A program made the translations under genes and the position numbers. From contig JAGGYF010000036.1 in NCBI GenBank assembly GCA_021162685.1, positions 1 to 36,339 on the forward strand: 36,339 nucleotides of DNA. The letters run 5' to 3'. Source of the DNA: Candidatus Iainarchaeum sp. Its GTDB lineage: Archaea > B1Sed10-29 > WALL01. Positions 21,244 to 34,525 of the stretch are shown here, piece after piece; position 1 is the stretch's first letter; the number at the start of each line of letters is the position of its first letter. Under the pieces are notes generated by a model. It saw only the letters and a program-made list of their open reading frames with translations. It searched no databases and was not told the DNA's origin.

Positions 21244-22098
21244 ATGCTTTGGCTTTGGGTAACACTATCTGCTGTTTTTATAAATGCCTTGGGGAAGATA
21301 ATACATAGATACATACTGAAAGATGAGGATGCAATAGGTTATGCATTTATCTGGAGTTTTCTGTCTGCTGTGTTCTACATTCCTTTGCTGGCTATAGAGC
21401 CATTAAGGTTGCCAACAACACAATTAGAATGGATGGGGTTTTTCCTAGCAGTAGCATTGTGGCTTATCATAAACATTGTTGGGTTCTATTCCATAAAACA
21501 TACAGAGATAACACTAAGAACACCACTAAATACAATCAAGATTGTCTTGATACTATTGCTTGGAGCAGTATTCCTGCATGAGGAGATTACCACATGGAAG
21601 GTTTTTGGAACACTGCTTGTCTTTGCTGGTGCATTTGTGATAACATGGAAGAAGGGGGCACTTGGTCATCTAACAGAGTATGGTGTTAAACTTACGTTAT
21701 TAACTTCATTGCTAACAGCGTGTGTTGCAATCGTTGATAAGTTCAATATGAATAATGGTATAAGCCCTGCGTTTTATGGTATGATGATGTATCTTGTTCC
21801 CTCGCTCTTCCTCGGAATCATGACGCGCTCTAGGATAGCAGGATTCAAGAAGTTGTGGGAGAATAAGGCGCCATTTGTCATACTCGCTGCATTATGTTAT
21901 ACTGGTATGTATTACCTGCATATGGTTGCATACACACTTGGGGATGTCACAAACGTATATCCTGTGCTACAATTAACCACACTTGTTACTGTTATACTAG
22001 GTTATGTGCTTCTGAAAGAAAAGACAGAGATAAAACAAAGAATTGTTGGAGCCATATTGATGATTATGGGTGCAGTCCTCATTGCTCTTGGCGCCTAG
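21244..22098 (+). CDS. DMT-superfamily (EamA-type) transporter
   Basis: 284 residues with ten predicted membrane helices in two EamA repeats. First repeat ends TTWKVFGTLLVFAGAFVITWKK; second ends KQRIVGAILMIMGAVLIALGA, the typical ends of EamA domains. TEITLRTPLNTIKIVLILLLGAVFLHEEI (in part) is the helix 3-4 signature. It is probably a metabolite or drug exporter; substrate unknown. The last 20 bp overlap the convergent unknown gene. Confidence 0.88.
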   Translation: MLWLWVTLSAVFINALGKIIHRYILKDEDAIGYAFIWSFLSAVFYIPLLAIEPLRLPTTQLEWMGFFLAVALWLIINIVGFYSIKHTEITLRTPLNTIKIVLILLLGAVFLHEEITTWKVFGTLLVFAGAFVITWKKGALGHLTEYGVKLTLLTSLLTACVAIVDKFNMNNGISPAFYGMMMYLVPSLFLGIMTRSRIAGFKKLWENKAPFVILAALCYTGMYYLHMVAYTLGDVTNVYPVLQLTTLVTVILGYVLLKEKTEIKQRIVGAILMIMGAVLIALGA

Positions 22099-22435
22099 CA
22101 AGAAGATATGAAACAAGTGCAGAATAATGCGGCAAAAGGTTTTCAACTGTTGGTTTGGCATCACCAATCTTCTCTTCTATCTCACTGAATCGCTTCTCGT
22201 GGTGATTATTCATAAAAATATCAGCGGACTTATTTTTTGGAAGATTGGCACTCTCTATTGCCTTGAACAATGCTAAAGCATGTGCTGCCTCCCTTGAATC
22301 CTTACTATAAGTAAATGTTCGTGAGAATCTCCTTCCCCATGCATCTTCATATGAGACATCTAATCTTATTTCATTCCCTCTCTCTTTCAAACGGAACCTT
22401 GGTCCAAGGTAAATCTTTCTATCAACAGCTGGCAT
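22079..22435 (-). CDS. Hypothetical protein, unknown family
   Basis: 118 residues, soluble and charged. The N-terminal half looks beta-rich (KIYLGPRFRLKERGNEIRLDVSYEDAWGRRFSRTFTYS in pieces); the C-terminal half is helical (REAAHALALFKAIESANLP; VENLLPHYSALVSYLLARR). TATAAAATATA lies about 10 nt, and a further AT-rich stretch about 25 nt, upstream. I do not recognise the family. It overlaps the DMT transporter tail to tail. Confidence 0.6.
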   Translation of the reverse strand: MPAVDRKIYLGPRFRLKERGNEIRLDVSYEDAWGRRFSRTFTYSKDSREAAHALALFKAIESANLPKNKSADIFMNNHHEKRFSEIEEKIGDAKPTVENLLPHYSALVSYLLARRQEQ

Positions 22436-22450
22436 AACTATATTTTATAC

Positions 22451-22572
22451 AATGTCATTAAAAATATGTTATGGGATCGTGGGGTGGCTGTGCAGCGTCC
22501 CTAGGGGGCTTCGCCCCCTGGCTACCCTGGGAAGCCCACCCCTTCCCTCATAATGTCATCAAAAATATGTTA
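22451..22572 (+). ncRNA. tRNA-Pro leader: partial tRNA 5' copy plus structured insert (second locus)
   Basis: 22451-22489 (ending GGGATCGTGGGGTGGCT) recurs at 22552-22590, where it leads into the intact tRNA-Pro(CGG). The insert GTGCAGCGTCCCTAGGGG...CCCCTGGCTACCCTGGGAAG is shared with the 4.6-kb locus. The hairpin apex differs (GGGGGC-TTC-GCCCCC here) but the pairing is kept. TATTTTATAC at 22441-22450 is correctly spaced for the partial copy; there is none for the intact tRNA. So the insert is probably transcribed as pre-tRNA leader. Confidence 0.6.
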
Positions 22573-22645
22573 TGGGATCGTGGGGTAGCTTGGTATCCTC
22601 GCGGCTTCGGGAGTCGCAGACGGGAGTTCAAATCTCCCCGATCCC
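22573..22645 (+). tRNA. tRNA-Pro(CGG)
   Basis: Acceptor is GGGATCG/CGATCCC; the anticodon stem is GCGGC/GTCGC with loop TTCGGGA (anticodon CGG); the T arm is GGGAG-TTCAAAT-CTCCC; discriminator A. No intron. Its 5' part is duplicated 100 bp upstream and its 3' end 129 bp downstream. Confidence 0.95.
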
Positions 22646-22646
22646 A
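22632..22646 (+). repeat. tRNA-Pro(CGG) 3'-end repeat, left copy
   Basis: TCTCCCCGATCCCAC recurs as TCTCCCGATCCCAC at 22761-22774 (one base shorter). The 114 bp between hold no gene but include CTTTCTTTTT-AG-AAAAAAGAAAG, a terminator-like inverted repeat. Confidence 0.65.
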
Positions 22647-22760
22647 CTTCAGCTCCTTTCTTTTTAGAAAAAAGAAAGTAGTTGGCAGTCAAAGAAAAAC
22701 TAATCTTCTCTTCCTTTGAGAAGCATATTACTGTGGTGCAGCTTTCAGACGCCTTTTGGA

Positions 22761-22774
22761 TCTCCCGATCCCAC
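22761..22774 (+). repeat. tRNA-Pro(CGG) 3'-end repeat, right copy
   Basis: TCTCCCGATCCCAC, lying immediately before the TATA box (TTTTTAAATG) of tRNA-Tyr. Confidence 0.65.
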
Positions 22775-22812
22775 CAATGTTTTTAAATGAGTACAGACAA
22801 AACAAATTACGC

Positions 22813-22903
22813 CCCCGCTTAGCTCAGTCTGGTAGAGCGGTCGGCTGTAGATGGTAGCTCTGCCGATACCGACAGGTTGCCGGTTCAAATCCGGCAGCGG
22901 GGA
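22813..22903 (+). tRNA. tRNA-Tyr(GUA) with intron
   Basis: Acceptor is CCCCGCT/AGCGGGG; the anticodon stem is GTCGG/CCGAC with spliced loop CTGTAGA; the T arm is GCCGG-TTCAAAT-CCGGC; discriminator A. The 17-nt intron (22851-22867) can pair GCCGAT with exon GTCGGC, so the precursor may fold differently from the mature tRNA. Promoter TTTTTAAATG is about 28 nt upstream. Confidence 0.94.
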
Positions 22904-22904
22904 T

Positions 22905-23034
22905 GCCCCGGTGGTGTAGTTCGGTTTATCATCTGGGACTGTCGTAGCCCTCAAGGGAAGAGGGTAGAGGGAGAAACCGTAGGTGTCTCCTCTGCAGATA
23001 TCCCAGGACTCGGGTTCAAATCCCGGCCGGGGCG
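22905..23034 (+). tRNA. tRNA-Asp(GUC) with 55-nt intron
   Basis: Acceptor is GCCCCGG/CCGGGGC; the anticodon stem is TGGGA/TCCCA with loop CTGTCGA (anticodon GTC); T arm with TTCAAAT; discriminator G. The intron (22945-22999) is at 37/38. Exon CTGT pairs with intron GCAG as the central helix of a bulge-helix-bulge, and the intron carries two hairpins (CCCTC/GAGGG and AGAGG..AGA/TCTCCTCT). It begins 1 nt after tRNA-Tyr, so both are one transcript, ending at a T-run. Confidence 0.94.
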
Positions 23035-23122
23035 CTTTTTTGTGGGGAACCGAGAGGTGCTCATTATAATATCAAATATAAATGCGTAAGCACTTGGAGG
23101 GGGATAGGATGAAAGAAAAGAT

Positions 23123-23185
23123 AATTGCCCCCTTTATAAACCAAAAAGCTTTTATATATAAAGTAATATAACATATGGGGCAATT
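23123..23185 (+). promoter_or_regulatory. Promoter of the RNA polymerase operon with flanking inverted repeat
   Basis: TTTTATATATAAAG (about 23150-23163) is the TATA element about 50 nt before the rpoH start. AATTGCCCC (23123-23131) and GGGGCAATT (23177-23185) form a 9-bp inverted repeat around it, the right arm lying near the expected transcription start. It could be an operator or the two arms of an autoregulatory site. Confidence 0.55.
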
Positions 23186-23208
23186 TGTCTTATTTTGGAG
23201 GAGCTAGC

Positions 23209-23445
23209 GTGCTAGACCCGAGTATCATTTTAAACCATAAACTCGTGCCAAAACACGAGAAAATATCAAAGAAGGAGGCAGAGGAGCTTCTGAAGAAGTA
23301 CAATCTGACGAAGGACCAGCTCCCTAAAATAAATGAAGATGATCCTGTTGTCAAGGCCATAAAGGCGAAGAAAGGGGATATCCTAAAAATAACGAGAAAA
23401 TCATTGACTGCGGGAGAGGCGGTTTCTTATAGAATTGTTTACTGA
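23209..23445 (+). CDS. rpoH: DNA-directed RNA polymerase subunit H (Rpb5 C-terminal domain)
   Basis: 78 residues from a GTG preceded by GGAGGAGCTAGC; the track starts 8 codons earlier at a TTG without a site. Core: NHKLVPKHEKISKKEAEELL, LPKINEDDPVVKAIKAKKGD and ILKITRKSLTAGEAVSYRIV. This is the full archaeal subunit H, equal to the C-terminal domain of eukaryotic Rpb5, which contacts downstream DNA at the jaw. First gene of the RNA polymerase operon. Confidence 0.95.
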   Translation: MLDPSIILNHKLVPKHEKISKKEAEELLKKYNLTKDQLPKINEDDPVVKAIKAKKGDILKITRKSLTAGEAVSYRIVY

Positions 23446-23455
23446 GGTGAGATGT

Positions 23456-24928
23456 TTGTATAATTGGGAGGTAGCAGAGGCGTTTCTAAATGAGAATGGA
23501 ATAATAAAACAACACATTGATTCTTATAATGATTTTATTGACAATAAGATACAGGAAGCAATTAATGAGACAGGTGTTATTGAGGCACATCAGAAGGGGG
23601 TTGTTTTAAAACTTGGAAAGGTTAGGCTAGAAAAGCCAAGGGTCACTGAAGCAGATGGTAGTAAGAGGAAGATACTACCAATGGAGGCAAGATTGAGAAA
23701 CAGGTCATATATGGCTCCAGTATATCTTGAGATGACACTTGTTCAAGATGGCATTGAGAGGAGTACTGAAGAAGTATTGATAGGAGAACTTCCAGTAATG
23801 GTTAAATCAAAACTATGTTACCTAAGCGAGATGAGTGATGATGAGTTGATAAAAGCAAAAGAAGATCCTATGGATCCTGGTGGATATTTCATAATCAATG
23901 GCTCTGAGAGGGTTCTGGTTGCTATTGAGGACCTAGCACCCAATAGAACAATCATCTCAACAGAGAAGAGAAGTGGAAAGGATGTAACTGTTGTCAGAAT
24001 CTTTTCTGTTTCTGGTGGGTTCAGAGCAAAGATTGGCGTTGAAAGGAAAAGCGAGGGTATATTCTATATAAGCTTCCCAGCCTCTCCAAAAAATTTGAAT
24101 ATTGTTCCTGTGCTAAAGGCATTAGGATTGTCCTCTGATAAGGATTTGTTTGCAGCATTCCACGGGAAGAAGAATATCATAAATGACCTCATGTTGAATA
24201 TGGAAGCAGTAAATGTGAAAACACAAAAGGAAGCGATTGATTACATTGGTAAGAGGGTTGCTGCTGGGCAACCTGAGGAGTATAGAAGAGCAAGGGCATT
24301 ACAAATCCTTGATAACTATCTTCTGCCGCACATTGGAAAAGATGAGTCGTCACGTCTGAAAAAAGCGTATTTCTTGTGCAAGATGATTGAAAAAGCAACA
24401 GATGTTGCTACAAAGAAAAGAGGAGAGGATGATAAGGACCACTATGCAAACAAACGAATAAAATTGTCTGGAATGCTAATGGATGAGTTGTTTAGATATG
24501 CACTTGGGTATTTTGTTAAGGATGTTAATTATCAGATAGACAGGGTGTTTGCAAGAGGAAAGAAACTTCAGATAAAAACACTTGTAAGGCCAGATGCGAT
24601 GACAGACAGGATAAGATATGCTATGGCAACAGGTAATTGGGTTGGTGGAAGGACTGGTGTATCGCAGTTATTAGATAGGATAACGTGGATGTCCGCTGTA
24701 TCACACATGAGAAGGGTTATCTCACCGCTCTCAAAGGTACACCCACACTTTGAAGCAAGAGACCTTCATCCAACACATTGGGGTAAGATATGTCCAAATG
24801 AGACACCTGAAGGACAGAGTTGTGGTCTTGTTAAAAACTTTGCTATAGGGTGTGTTGTCTCAAGGGAGTACCCTGAGGAGAAACTTGAGAAAGAACTGAA
24901 TAGGTTGGGGGTTGTCTTCAAGAAGTAG
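23456..24928 (+). CDS. rpoB2: DNA-directed RNA polymerase subunit B'' (rpoB N-terminal half)
   Basis: 490 residues from a TTG placed 4 nt after GAGGTGAGATGT. Homologues begin at this point (YNWEVAEAF...[13 protein letters not shown]); no ATG is available in frame. It carries the lobe and protrusion of the beta subunit, with [32 protein letters not shown] and the fork region [21 protein letters not shown]. It works with B' as the split second-largest subunit. The start is uncertain by a few codons (GTG at 23447 is the alternative). Confidence 0.93.
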   Translation: MYNWEVAEAFLNENGIIKQHIDSYNDFIDNKIQEAINETGVIEAHQKGVVLKLGKVRLEKPRVTEADGSKRKILPMEARLRNRSYMAPVYLEMTLVQDGIERSTEEVLIGELPVMVKSKLCYLSEMSDDELIKAKEDPMDPGGYFIINGSERVLVAIEDLAPNRTIISTEKRSGKDVTVVRIFSVSGGFRAKIGVERKSEGIFYISFPASPKNLNIVPVLKALGLSSDKDLFAAFHGKKNIINDLMLNMEAVNVKTQKEAIDYIGKRVAAGQPEEYRRARALQILDNYLLPHIGKDESSRLKKAYFLCKMIEKATDVATKKRGEDDKDHYANKRIKLSGMLMDELFRYALGYFVKDVNYQIDRVFARGKKLQIKTLVRPDAMTDRIRYAMATGNWVGGRTGVSQLLDRITWMSAVSHMRRVISPLSKVHPHFEARDLHPTHWGKICPNETPEGQSCGLVKNFAIGCVVSREYPEEKLEKELNRLGVVFKK

Positions 24929-24933
24929 GTGAT

Positions 24934-26754
24934 ATGATGGAAGAAGAAGTTGCTAATGTTTATCTCAATGGAAAACTCATTGGTTTTCACTCAAAGCCAG
25001 AGGAATTTGTGGAAACTGTAAGAAAACGAAGAAGAAAAGGGGAACTACCATCTGAACTTAATGTGGCGTACTACCCACAAACAGGAGAGATATACATAAA
25101 TACAGATGCTGGAAGAGCAAGAAGACCATTGATAGTTGTTGAGAACGGAAAACCAAAACTAACAAAAAAACATATACAAGACCTAAAGCATGGAAAGATC
25201 ACCTGGTCAGATCTTGTAAAGGAGGGTGTTGTTGAATTCCTTGATGCTGAAGAAGAAGAGAATGCGTACATTGCAGTTGATGAAGACTCACTTACAGAGG
25301 AGCACACACACATGGAGATACACCCTGCCCTAATTCTCGGTGTTGTGGCTGCAACTGCCCCATTCCCTCATCACAATTCATCCCCAAGAGTTACAATGGC
25401 ATGCGCAATGCTTAAGCAAGCACTTGGGGTATACCAAACAAACTTTAATGTTAGGATGGACACGCAGGCACACATTATGCATTATCCACAAAAACCAATA
25501 AGTATAACGAAGATTGCGAAAAAGGTTGGTATTGCTGAGAGACCAGCTGGACAGAACATGGTTGTCGCTGTTATGCCATACTATGGATATAACATGGCAG
25601 ATGCCATCATCATAAACAAGGCATCAATTGAGAGAGGACTTGGGAGAACAACATTCTACAGAACATACGTCTCAGAGGAGAGAAGATACCCTGGTGGGCA
25701 GAAGGACAGATTTGAGATACCAAAACCAGAGATACAGGGATACAGGGGAGACCAAGCATATAGGTTCCTTGGTGAGGACGGAATCATAGAACCAGAATGT
25801 GAAGTTAAAGGAGGAGATGTACTAATAGGAAAAACATCACCACCAAGATTCCTTGAAGAAGTTGGAGAGCTGAGTATGATTGAAGAGAAGAGAAGGGAAA
25901 ACTCAGTTACAATGAGGCCAGATGAACATGGGGTTGTAGATAAGGTTATAATCACAGAGGCAACAACAGGTAACAAACTTGTTAAGGTAAGAGTGAGAAC
26001 ATTGAAAATTCCAGAAATCGGAGATAAGTTTGCATCAAGACATGGACAAAAGGGTGTTGTTGGACTGATTGTGCCTCAACATGATATGCCATTTAATGAG
26101 CATGGTATAAGTCCTGATCTGATAATGAACTCCCATGCGATTCCATCAAGAATGACCATTGGGCACGTGCTTGAGCTGCTTGGAGGAAAAGCAGCATGCT
26201 TTAAGGGAAAAGAGGTTGATGCAACAGCATTTGAGAAGCTTGATGAAGAGGATATAGAAAAAGAACTGGCGAAATATGGATTCAGGCCAGACGGAAAAGA
26301 GATAATGTATGATGGGATAACAGGGGAAATGATTGAGGCGAAGATATTTGTTGGAGTAACATACTACCAGAGGCTAAAACATTTGGTTTCAAATAAGATG
26401 CATGCACGTTCAAGAGGTCCTGTCCAAATATTGACAAGGCAACCGACAGAAGGTAGGGCAAGAGAAGGAGGATTGAGATTTGGAGAGATGGAAAGAGACA
26501 CACTAATAGGGCATGGAGCATCAATGCTGTTACTTGAGAGATTACTAAAAGAATCCGATGTAGTTACAGAACTGATATGTGAAAATTGTGGCTCAATAGC
26601 AATTGACGACCAGATAAGAAAGAAGAAGTATTGTACGGTGTGTGGAAGTACAAAAGTGAGCCCAGTTGAGATGAGTTATGCATTCAAGTTACTATTGAAT
26701 GAACTAAGGGCTCTTTGTATAAGGCCGAGGGTTGTGTTGGAGGATAAGGCATAG
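24934..26754 (+). CDS. rpoB1: DNA-directed RNA polymerase subunit B' (rpoB C-terminal half)
   Basis: 606 residues. Active-centre and hybrid-binding motifs include [40 protein letters not shown] and [20 protein letters not shown] zinc site near the end is CENCGS and CTVCGS. With B'' it makes the second-largest subunit; the split is found in methanogens, halophiles and several DPANN-type lineages. The start follows GGTGAT, 5 bp after rpoB2. Confidence 0.95.
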   Translation: MMEEEVANVYLNGKLIGFHSKPEEFVETVRKRRRKGELPSELNVAYYPQTGEIYINTDAGRARRPLIVVENGKPKLTKKHIQDLKHGKITWSDLVKEGVVEFLDAEEEENAYIAVDEDSLTEEHTHMEIHPALILGVVAATAPFPHHNSSPRVTMACAMLKQALGVYQTNFNVRMDTQAHIMHYPQKPISITKIAKKVGIAERPAGQNMVVAVMPYYGYNMADAIIINKASIERGLGRTTFYRTYVSEERRYPGGQKDRFEIPKPEIQGYRGDQAYRFLGEDGIIEPECEVKGGDVLIGKTSPPRFLEEVGELSMIEEKRRENSVTMRPDEHGVVDKVIITEATTGNKLVKVRVRTLKIPEIGDKFASRHGQKGVVGLIVPQHDMPFNEHGISPDLIMNSHAIPSRMTIGHVLELLGGKAACFKGKEVDATAFEKLDEEDIEKELAKYGFRPDGKEIMYDGITGEMIEAKIFVGVTYYQRLKHLVSNKMHARSRGPVQILTRQPTEGRAREGGLRFGEMERDTLIGHGASMLLLERLLKESDVVTELICENCGSIAIDDQIRKKKYCTVCGSTKVSPVEMSYAFKLLLNELRALCIRPRVVLEDKA

Positions 26755-26765
26755 GTGGTGGGCAA

Positions 26766-30515
<3,750 letters not shown>

Positions 30516-30516
<1 letters not shown>

Positions 30517-30830
30517 TGCATATGGAAGCTACAGAAATAATAAAAAGGGTTATTGAAACAGGAGAAGTAGTTATTGGAGCAAGAAGGACATTGAAACTAA
30601 TAGCAACAGGAAAACCAAAACTAGTGATCCTCAGTGAAAACTGTCCAGAAAAAACAAGGGATGAGATAAAGCATATGGCAAAGATTGGCAGCATTCCGGT
30701 ATACACATTTAACGGAACAAGTTTACAACTTGGAGAGATATGTGGGAAGCCATTTCCAATATCTGCAATGGTGATAAAGAATCCAGGGGATGCAAAGATA
30801 ACAGAGCTTATCAGAGGTGCAGAGAAGTGA
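30516..30830 (+). CDS. rpl30e: Ribosomal protein L30e
   Basis: 104 residues (start ATG at 30516 or 30522; the track uses the GTG overlapping the rpoA2 stop). Motifs: GEVVIGARRTLKLIATGKPKLVILSENCP (in part) and LQLGEICGKPFPISAMVI, the L30e/L7Ae-type kink-turn RNA-binding fold. It is a large-subunit protein; in archaea it is always found between rpoA2 and nusA. Confidence 0.92.
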
Positions 30831-31231
30831 AACTCAGCATGGAAGAGATTGGGTACATCAACCTTGTTGAGAGTATGACTGGAGCCCATGTCAAGGATTG
30901 CATCATAAATGGAAATGAGATTGTTATTGTAGTAAAAGAGGGAGATATGGGGCTCGTTATAGGCAAAAAAGGGGAATCTATAAATAGAGTAAAAAAGAAA
31001 ATAGGTAAGAAGATCTCTGTGGTGGAATATTCAAAAGACCCAGAAAAATTCGTCAGGAACCTTTTCTATCCTGCGAAGATAGAAGGAGTAACAATTGAAG
31101 GCAACCGTGCACTAGTGAAAAGCAGTGAAAGCAAGCGTCTAATAGGCAGAAATGGGAAAAGAATAAAAAGGGCAAAAGAACTAATGTCACGGCATCACGG
31201 GATTGAGAATATTATTGTAGAACAGGTGTAG
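30827..31231 (+). CDS. nusA: NusA-like transcription factor, two KH domains
   Basis: 134 residues from the GTG (VKLSMEEIGYI) that overlaps the rpl30e stop as GTGA, with GGTG 7 nt upstream; homologues start there. The track start lies far inside rpl30e. Two KH motifs: LVIGKKGESINRVKKKIGKK and RLIGRNGKRIKRAKELM. It lacks the bacterial S1 and N-terminal domains, as in all archaea. It binds RNA in termination or antitermination. Confidence 0.92.
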   Translation: MKLSMEEIGYINLVESMTGAHVKDCIINGNEIVIVVKEGDMGLVIGKKGESINRVKKKIGKKISVVEYSKDPEKFVRNLFYPAKIEGVTIEGNRALVKSSESKRLIGRNGKRIKRAKELMSRHHGIENIIVEQV

Positions 31232-31240
31232 GTGTGTTAT

Positions 31241-31666
31241 ATGCCAGGTGAGTTTGCAGCATCAAAACTTAAGAAGAAGAGGAAAAAGTTTAGATGGAAG
31301 GATAAAGATTACAAGAAGAAAAAACTTAAACTTAAGAAGAAGCATGACCCACTTGGTGGTGCACCACAAGCAAGAGGGATAGTTCTACAAAAGGTTGCAC
31401 TTGAAGCAAAGCAGCCAAACTCAGGATTAAGAAAATGTGTTCGTGTTCAATTAATAAAAAACGGGAAGCAAATTACTGCATTTGCCCCGCGTGATGGAGC
31501 AATAAACTTTATAGAAGAACACGATGAAGTGATTGTTGAAAAGTTGAGAGCATCAAAGCGAGGTACACTTGGAGACCTGCCTTCTGTCAGATGGAAGGTC
31601 ATAAAGGTGAACAATGTACCTCTTGAGATGATGAGAAGAGGAAAGAGGGAGAAGCCAACAAGGTGA
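31241..31666 (+). CDS. rps12: Ribosomal protein S12
   Basis: 141 residues from the ATG after GGTGTGTTAT. Decoding-centre loop: [20 protein letters not shown], and later [14 protein letters not shown]. The archaeal/eukaryotic N-terminal extension rich in lysine ([20 protein letters not shown]) is present. It is the first gene of the str-like block S12-S7-EF-2-EF-1A-S10. Confidence 0.95.
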   Translation: MPGEFAASKLKKKRKKFRWKDKDYKKKKLKLKKKHDPLGGAPQARGIVLQKVALEAKQPNSGLRKCVRVQLIKNGKQITAFAPRDGAINFIEEHDEVIVEKLRASKRGTLGDLPSVRWKVIKVNNVPLEMMRRGKREKPTR

Positions 31667-31670
31667 TCTC

Positions 31671-32267
31671 ATGTTAGTATTTGATAAATGGGATACGAGT
31701 GAAGTGAAGGTTACAGACCCAGGATTAGCAAAGTACATAAACCTTAATGAGTTTGTTACATTCCATACCCATGGAAGGCATGCAGCAAGGCAGTTCGCAA
31801 AAAGCAATATCTCCATAATAGAGCGATTGATAAATAATGTAATGAGGTCTGGTTCTGGAAGAAAGGTTGGTGGAAAACTTATAGATGGAAGGCTCGGATG
31901 CGGTAAAAAGAGCAAGGCAATAAAATGTGTTAGAGAGGCATTTGAGATAATACACAAAAAAACTGGAAAGAATCCAATTCAGGTTTACATAAAAGCACTT
32001 GAAAATGCCGCACCACGAGAAGAAACAACAAGGGTTAAGATGGGTGGCATAACAAGGCTCATTTCTGTTGACATCTCACCACAGAGAAGGATTGATTTTG
32101 CCCTTAGGAATATATGCGTCGCAATGCTTGGAAAGAGTTACAAAAGCAAAAAGAGCAGGGCAGAGGCATTAGCAGACGAGCTAATTGCAGCAGCAAACAA
32201 TGACACAAGCAGCCTTGCAATATCCAAAAAGGTTGAGATAGAAAGGGTCGCAAAAGGAGCAAGATAA
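31671..32267 (+). CDS. rps7: Ribosomal protein S7
   Basis: 198 residues. Motifs: [27 protein letters not shown] (in part), [37 protein letters not shown] and [22 protein letters not shown]. It is the archaeal-length protein that nucleates the 30S head by binding 16S rRNA. GGTGATCTC precedes the ATG. Confidence 0.95.
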   Translation: MLVFDKWDTSEVKVTDPGLAKYINLNEFVTFHTHGRHAARQFAKSNISIIERLINNVMRSGSGRKVGGKLIDGRLGCGKKSKAIKCVREAFEIIHKKTGKNPIQVYIKALENAAPREETTRVKMGGITRLISVDISPQRRIDFALRNICVAMLGKSYKSKKSRAEALADELIAAANNDTSSLAISKKVEIERVAKGAR

Positions 32268-32277
32268 AGGTGAAAAT

Positions 32278-34473
32278 ATGGGAAGAAGAGAGGAAATGGT
32301 TGAGAGGATAAAGAAGCTCATGACAGACATAGAGCATATAAGGAACATAGGTATTGTTGCACATATAGACCATGGAAAAACAACAATGACCGACAACCTA
32401 ATTGCTGGCGCGGGCATGATGTCTGAAGAGCTTGCTGGAAAGCAGCTTGTCATGGACTTCCATGAGGATGAACAGGAGAGAGGAATTACAATAAACGCAG
32501 CAAACATCTCCCTTGTTCATAATTATGATGGTCAAGATTTCCTTGTAAACATCATTGATACACCTGGACACGTTGACTTCTCTGGTGATGTCACAAGAGC
32601 CATGAGAGCAGTTGATGGTGCTGTTGTTGTTGTATGTGCTGTTGAAGGAGTTATGCCACAAACAGAGACAGTATTGAGGCAAGCACTAAAAGAGAGGGTA
32701 AAACCTGTATTGTTCATAAACAAGGTTGATAGACTCATAAACGAATTGCAGGTAACACCAGAGGACATGCAGAAACGGTTTGTTAAGGTAATCACAAGGG
32801 TTAACAAGATCATAAGTAAGTTGGCACCACAAGAATTCAAAGAGAGTTGGCAAGTAAACCCAGAGAAGGGAACAGTATGTTTTGGCAGTGCATACAATAA
32901 TTGGGCAATATCTGTCCCATTCATGAAGAAAACAAATATTACATTCAAGGATATTTACGAGCATTGCAAGAATAATGATCAAAAGACACTAGCCAAAAAG
33001 ATTCCATTGCACGAAGCTGTGCTTGAGATGGTGTTTCACCATTTGCCAAATCCAAAGGAAGCACAAAAATACAGAATATCTACAATATGGAGAGGAGATC
33101 CAGAAAGCGAGATAGGAAAGGCAATGAGAGAGTGCAGACAGGATGGTCCATTAGCGATGATGATCACAGATATCACTATTGATCCACATGCGGGGCCCAT
33201 TGCAACTGGAAGGATCTTTGCTGGGTATATCCAAAAGGGAATGAAGGTAAAACTCTCAAATGCAGCAGTTGAGAATACAGTACAACAAGTTGGAATATAC
33301 ATGGGCGCGGAGCGCATCAATGTTGAAAAGATTACTGCTGGAAATATAGCAGCAGTAACTGGATTAAGAGATGCATACGCAGGAGAAACCATCTCAACAG
33401 AGGGCATAGAGAGTTTTGAGGCGATGAAACACTTCTCAGAACCTGTGATAACAAAATCCATTGAAGCAAAAAATACTGCTGACCTACCAAAACTCATAGA
33501 GGTTTTGAGGCAAGTTGCAAAAGAGGACCCAATGATAAGAGTTGAGATAAATGAGGAAACCGGGGAACATCTGATCTCTGGTATGGGTGAGCTCCATCTT
33601 GAAGTTATTGAGGATAGAATAAGGAGAGAGAAAAAACTTGATGTAGAGACCTCGCCTCCAATTGTTGTATATAGGGAGACTGTTACACAAAAATCTCCTG
33701 TCATGGAAGGAAAATCTCCAAATAGACATAATAGATTCTATATAGAGGTATCTCCTCTTGAGGATAATGTTTACAAAGCAATTGAAGATGGAAAGATAAC
33801 AGAGAAAGACCTGAAAAACCCAAAAGAGCTATCAAAGAAGCTTGTTGAATTGGGTATGGACAAGGAAGAAGTAAAAAAACCGTGGGCAATATACAACAAG
33901 AATCTGTTACTGGATTGCACAAAAGGTATTGTACATCTTAACGAAACAAAAGAGCTTATCATACAAGGGTTCAAAGAAGCTATGGATAAGGGCCCATTAG
34001 CAAATGAAAAATGCACTAAGCTTAAGGTGAAGCTCGTTGATGCAAAACTACACGAAGATGCAATACACAGAGGTCCATCCCAAGTACTTCCAGCGATCAG
34101 AAAACCAATATATGCAGCCATGCTAAAAGCAGGTGCAATCCTTCTTGAGCCAAAACAAAATGTATTCATTAACGTACCTCAGGAATTAATGGGGGCTGTA
34201 ACAAAGGAGATGCAATCAAGGAGAGGACAGATCTTATCAATGGAGCAAGAGGATGAGCAGATAATTATAAAGGCAAAAGCGCCCATTGCAGAAATGTTTG
34301 GGTTCTCTGGTGATATAAGGAGTGCAACTGGTGGAAAAGCAATATGGAGCACAGAATATGCAGGATATGAGAAATTACCAAATGAACTGCAACAGAAGAT
34401 TATAAAACAGATAAGGGAGAGAAAAGGACTTAAACCAGAACCTCCAAAATACACAGATTTCATGGAACCTTAG
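32278..34473 (+). CDS. fusA: Translation elongation factor EF-2
   Basis: 731 residues. G1 is [10 protein letters not shown]2 region GITINAA, G3 DTPGHVDF, G4 NKVDRL. Domain IV near the end has [13 protein letters not shown], in which the His is the site of diphthamide modification. It drives translocation using GTP. Full length, no insertions. Ten bases separate it from rps7, with AAAGGTGAAAAT as binding site. Confidence 0.97.
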   Translation: MGRREEMVERIKKLMTDIEHIRNIGIVAHIDHGKTTMTDNLIAGAGMMSEELAGKQLVMDFHEDEQERGITINAANISLVHNYDGQDFLVNIIDTPGHVDFSGDVTRAMRAVDGAVVVVCAVEGVMPQTETVLRQALKERVKPVLFINKVDRLINELQVTPEDMQKRFVKVITRVNKIISKLAPQEFKESWQVNPEKGTVCFGSAYNNWAISVPFMKKTNITFKDIYEHCKNNDQKTLAKKIPLHEAVLEMVFHHLPNPKEAQKYRISTIWRGDPESEIGKAMRECRQDGPLAMMITDITIDPHAGPIATGRIFAGYIQKGMKVKLSNAAVENTVQQVGIYMGAERINVEKITAGNIAAVTGLRDAYAGETISTEGIESFEAMKHFSEPVITKSIEAKNTADLPKLIEVLRQVAKEDPMIRVEINEETGEHLISGMGELHLEVIEDRIRREKKLDVETSPPIVVYRETVTQKSPVMEGKSPNRHNRFYIEVSPLEDNVYKAIEDGKITEKDLKNPKELSKKLVELGMDKEEVKKPWAIYNKNLLLDCTKGIVHLNETKELIIQGFKEAMDKGPLANEKCTKLKVKLVDAKLHEDAIHRGPSQVLPAIRKPIYAAMLKAGAILLEPKQNVFINVPQELMGAVTKEMQSRRGQILSMEQEDEQIIIKAKAPIAEMFGFSGDIRSATGGKAIWSTEYAGYEKLPNELQQKIIKQIRERKGLKPEPPKYTDFMEP

Positions 34474-34483
34474 ATAATATTAA

Positions 34484-34525
34484 TAAACTTTAAAAACAAA
34501 AAATAAGGAGAGTTGGTGATAGAGT
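34484..34525 (+). promoter_or_regulatory. Probable internal promoter and ribosome site before EF-1A
   Basis: ACTTTAAAAAC about 30 nt before the EF-1A start is TATA-like, and GGTGAT 5 nt before the ATG is a ribosome binding site. The 52-bp gap is the largest among the genes between rpoH and this point and suggests extra transcription of EF-1A. Confidence 0.4.

Noticed and set aside
23109-23171. 20-codon leader ORF before rpoH
   Set aside because: It spans the TATA box and would lie mostly outside the mRNA.
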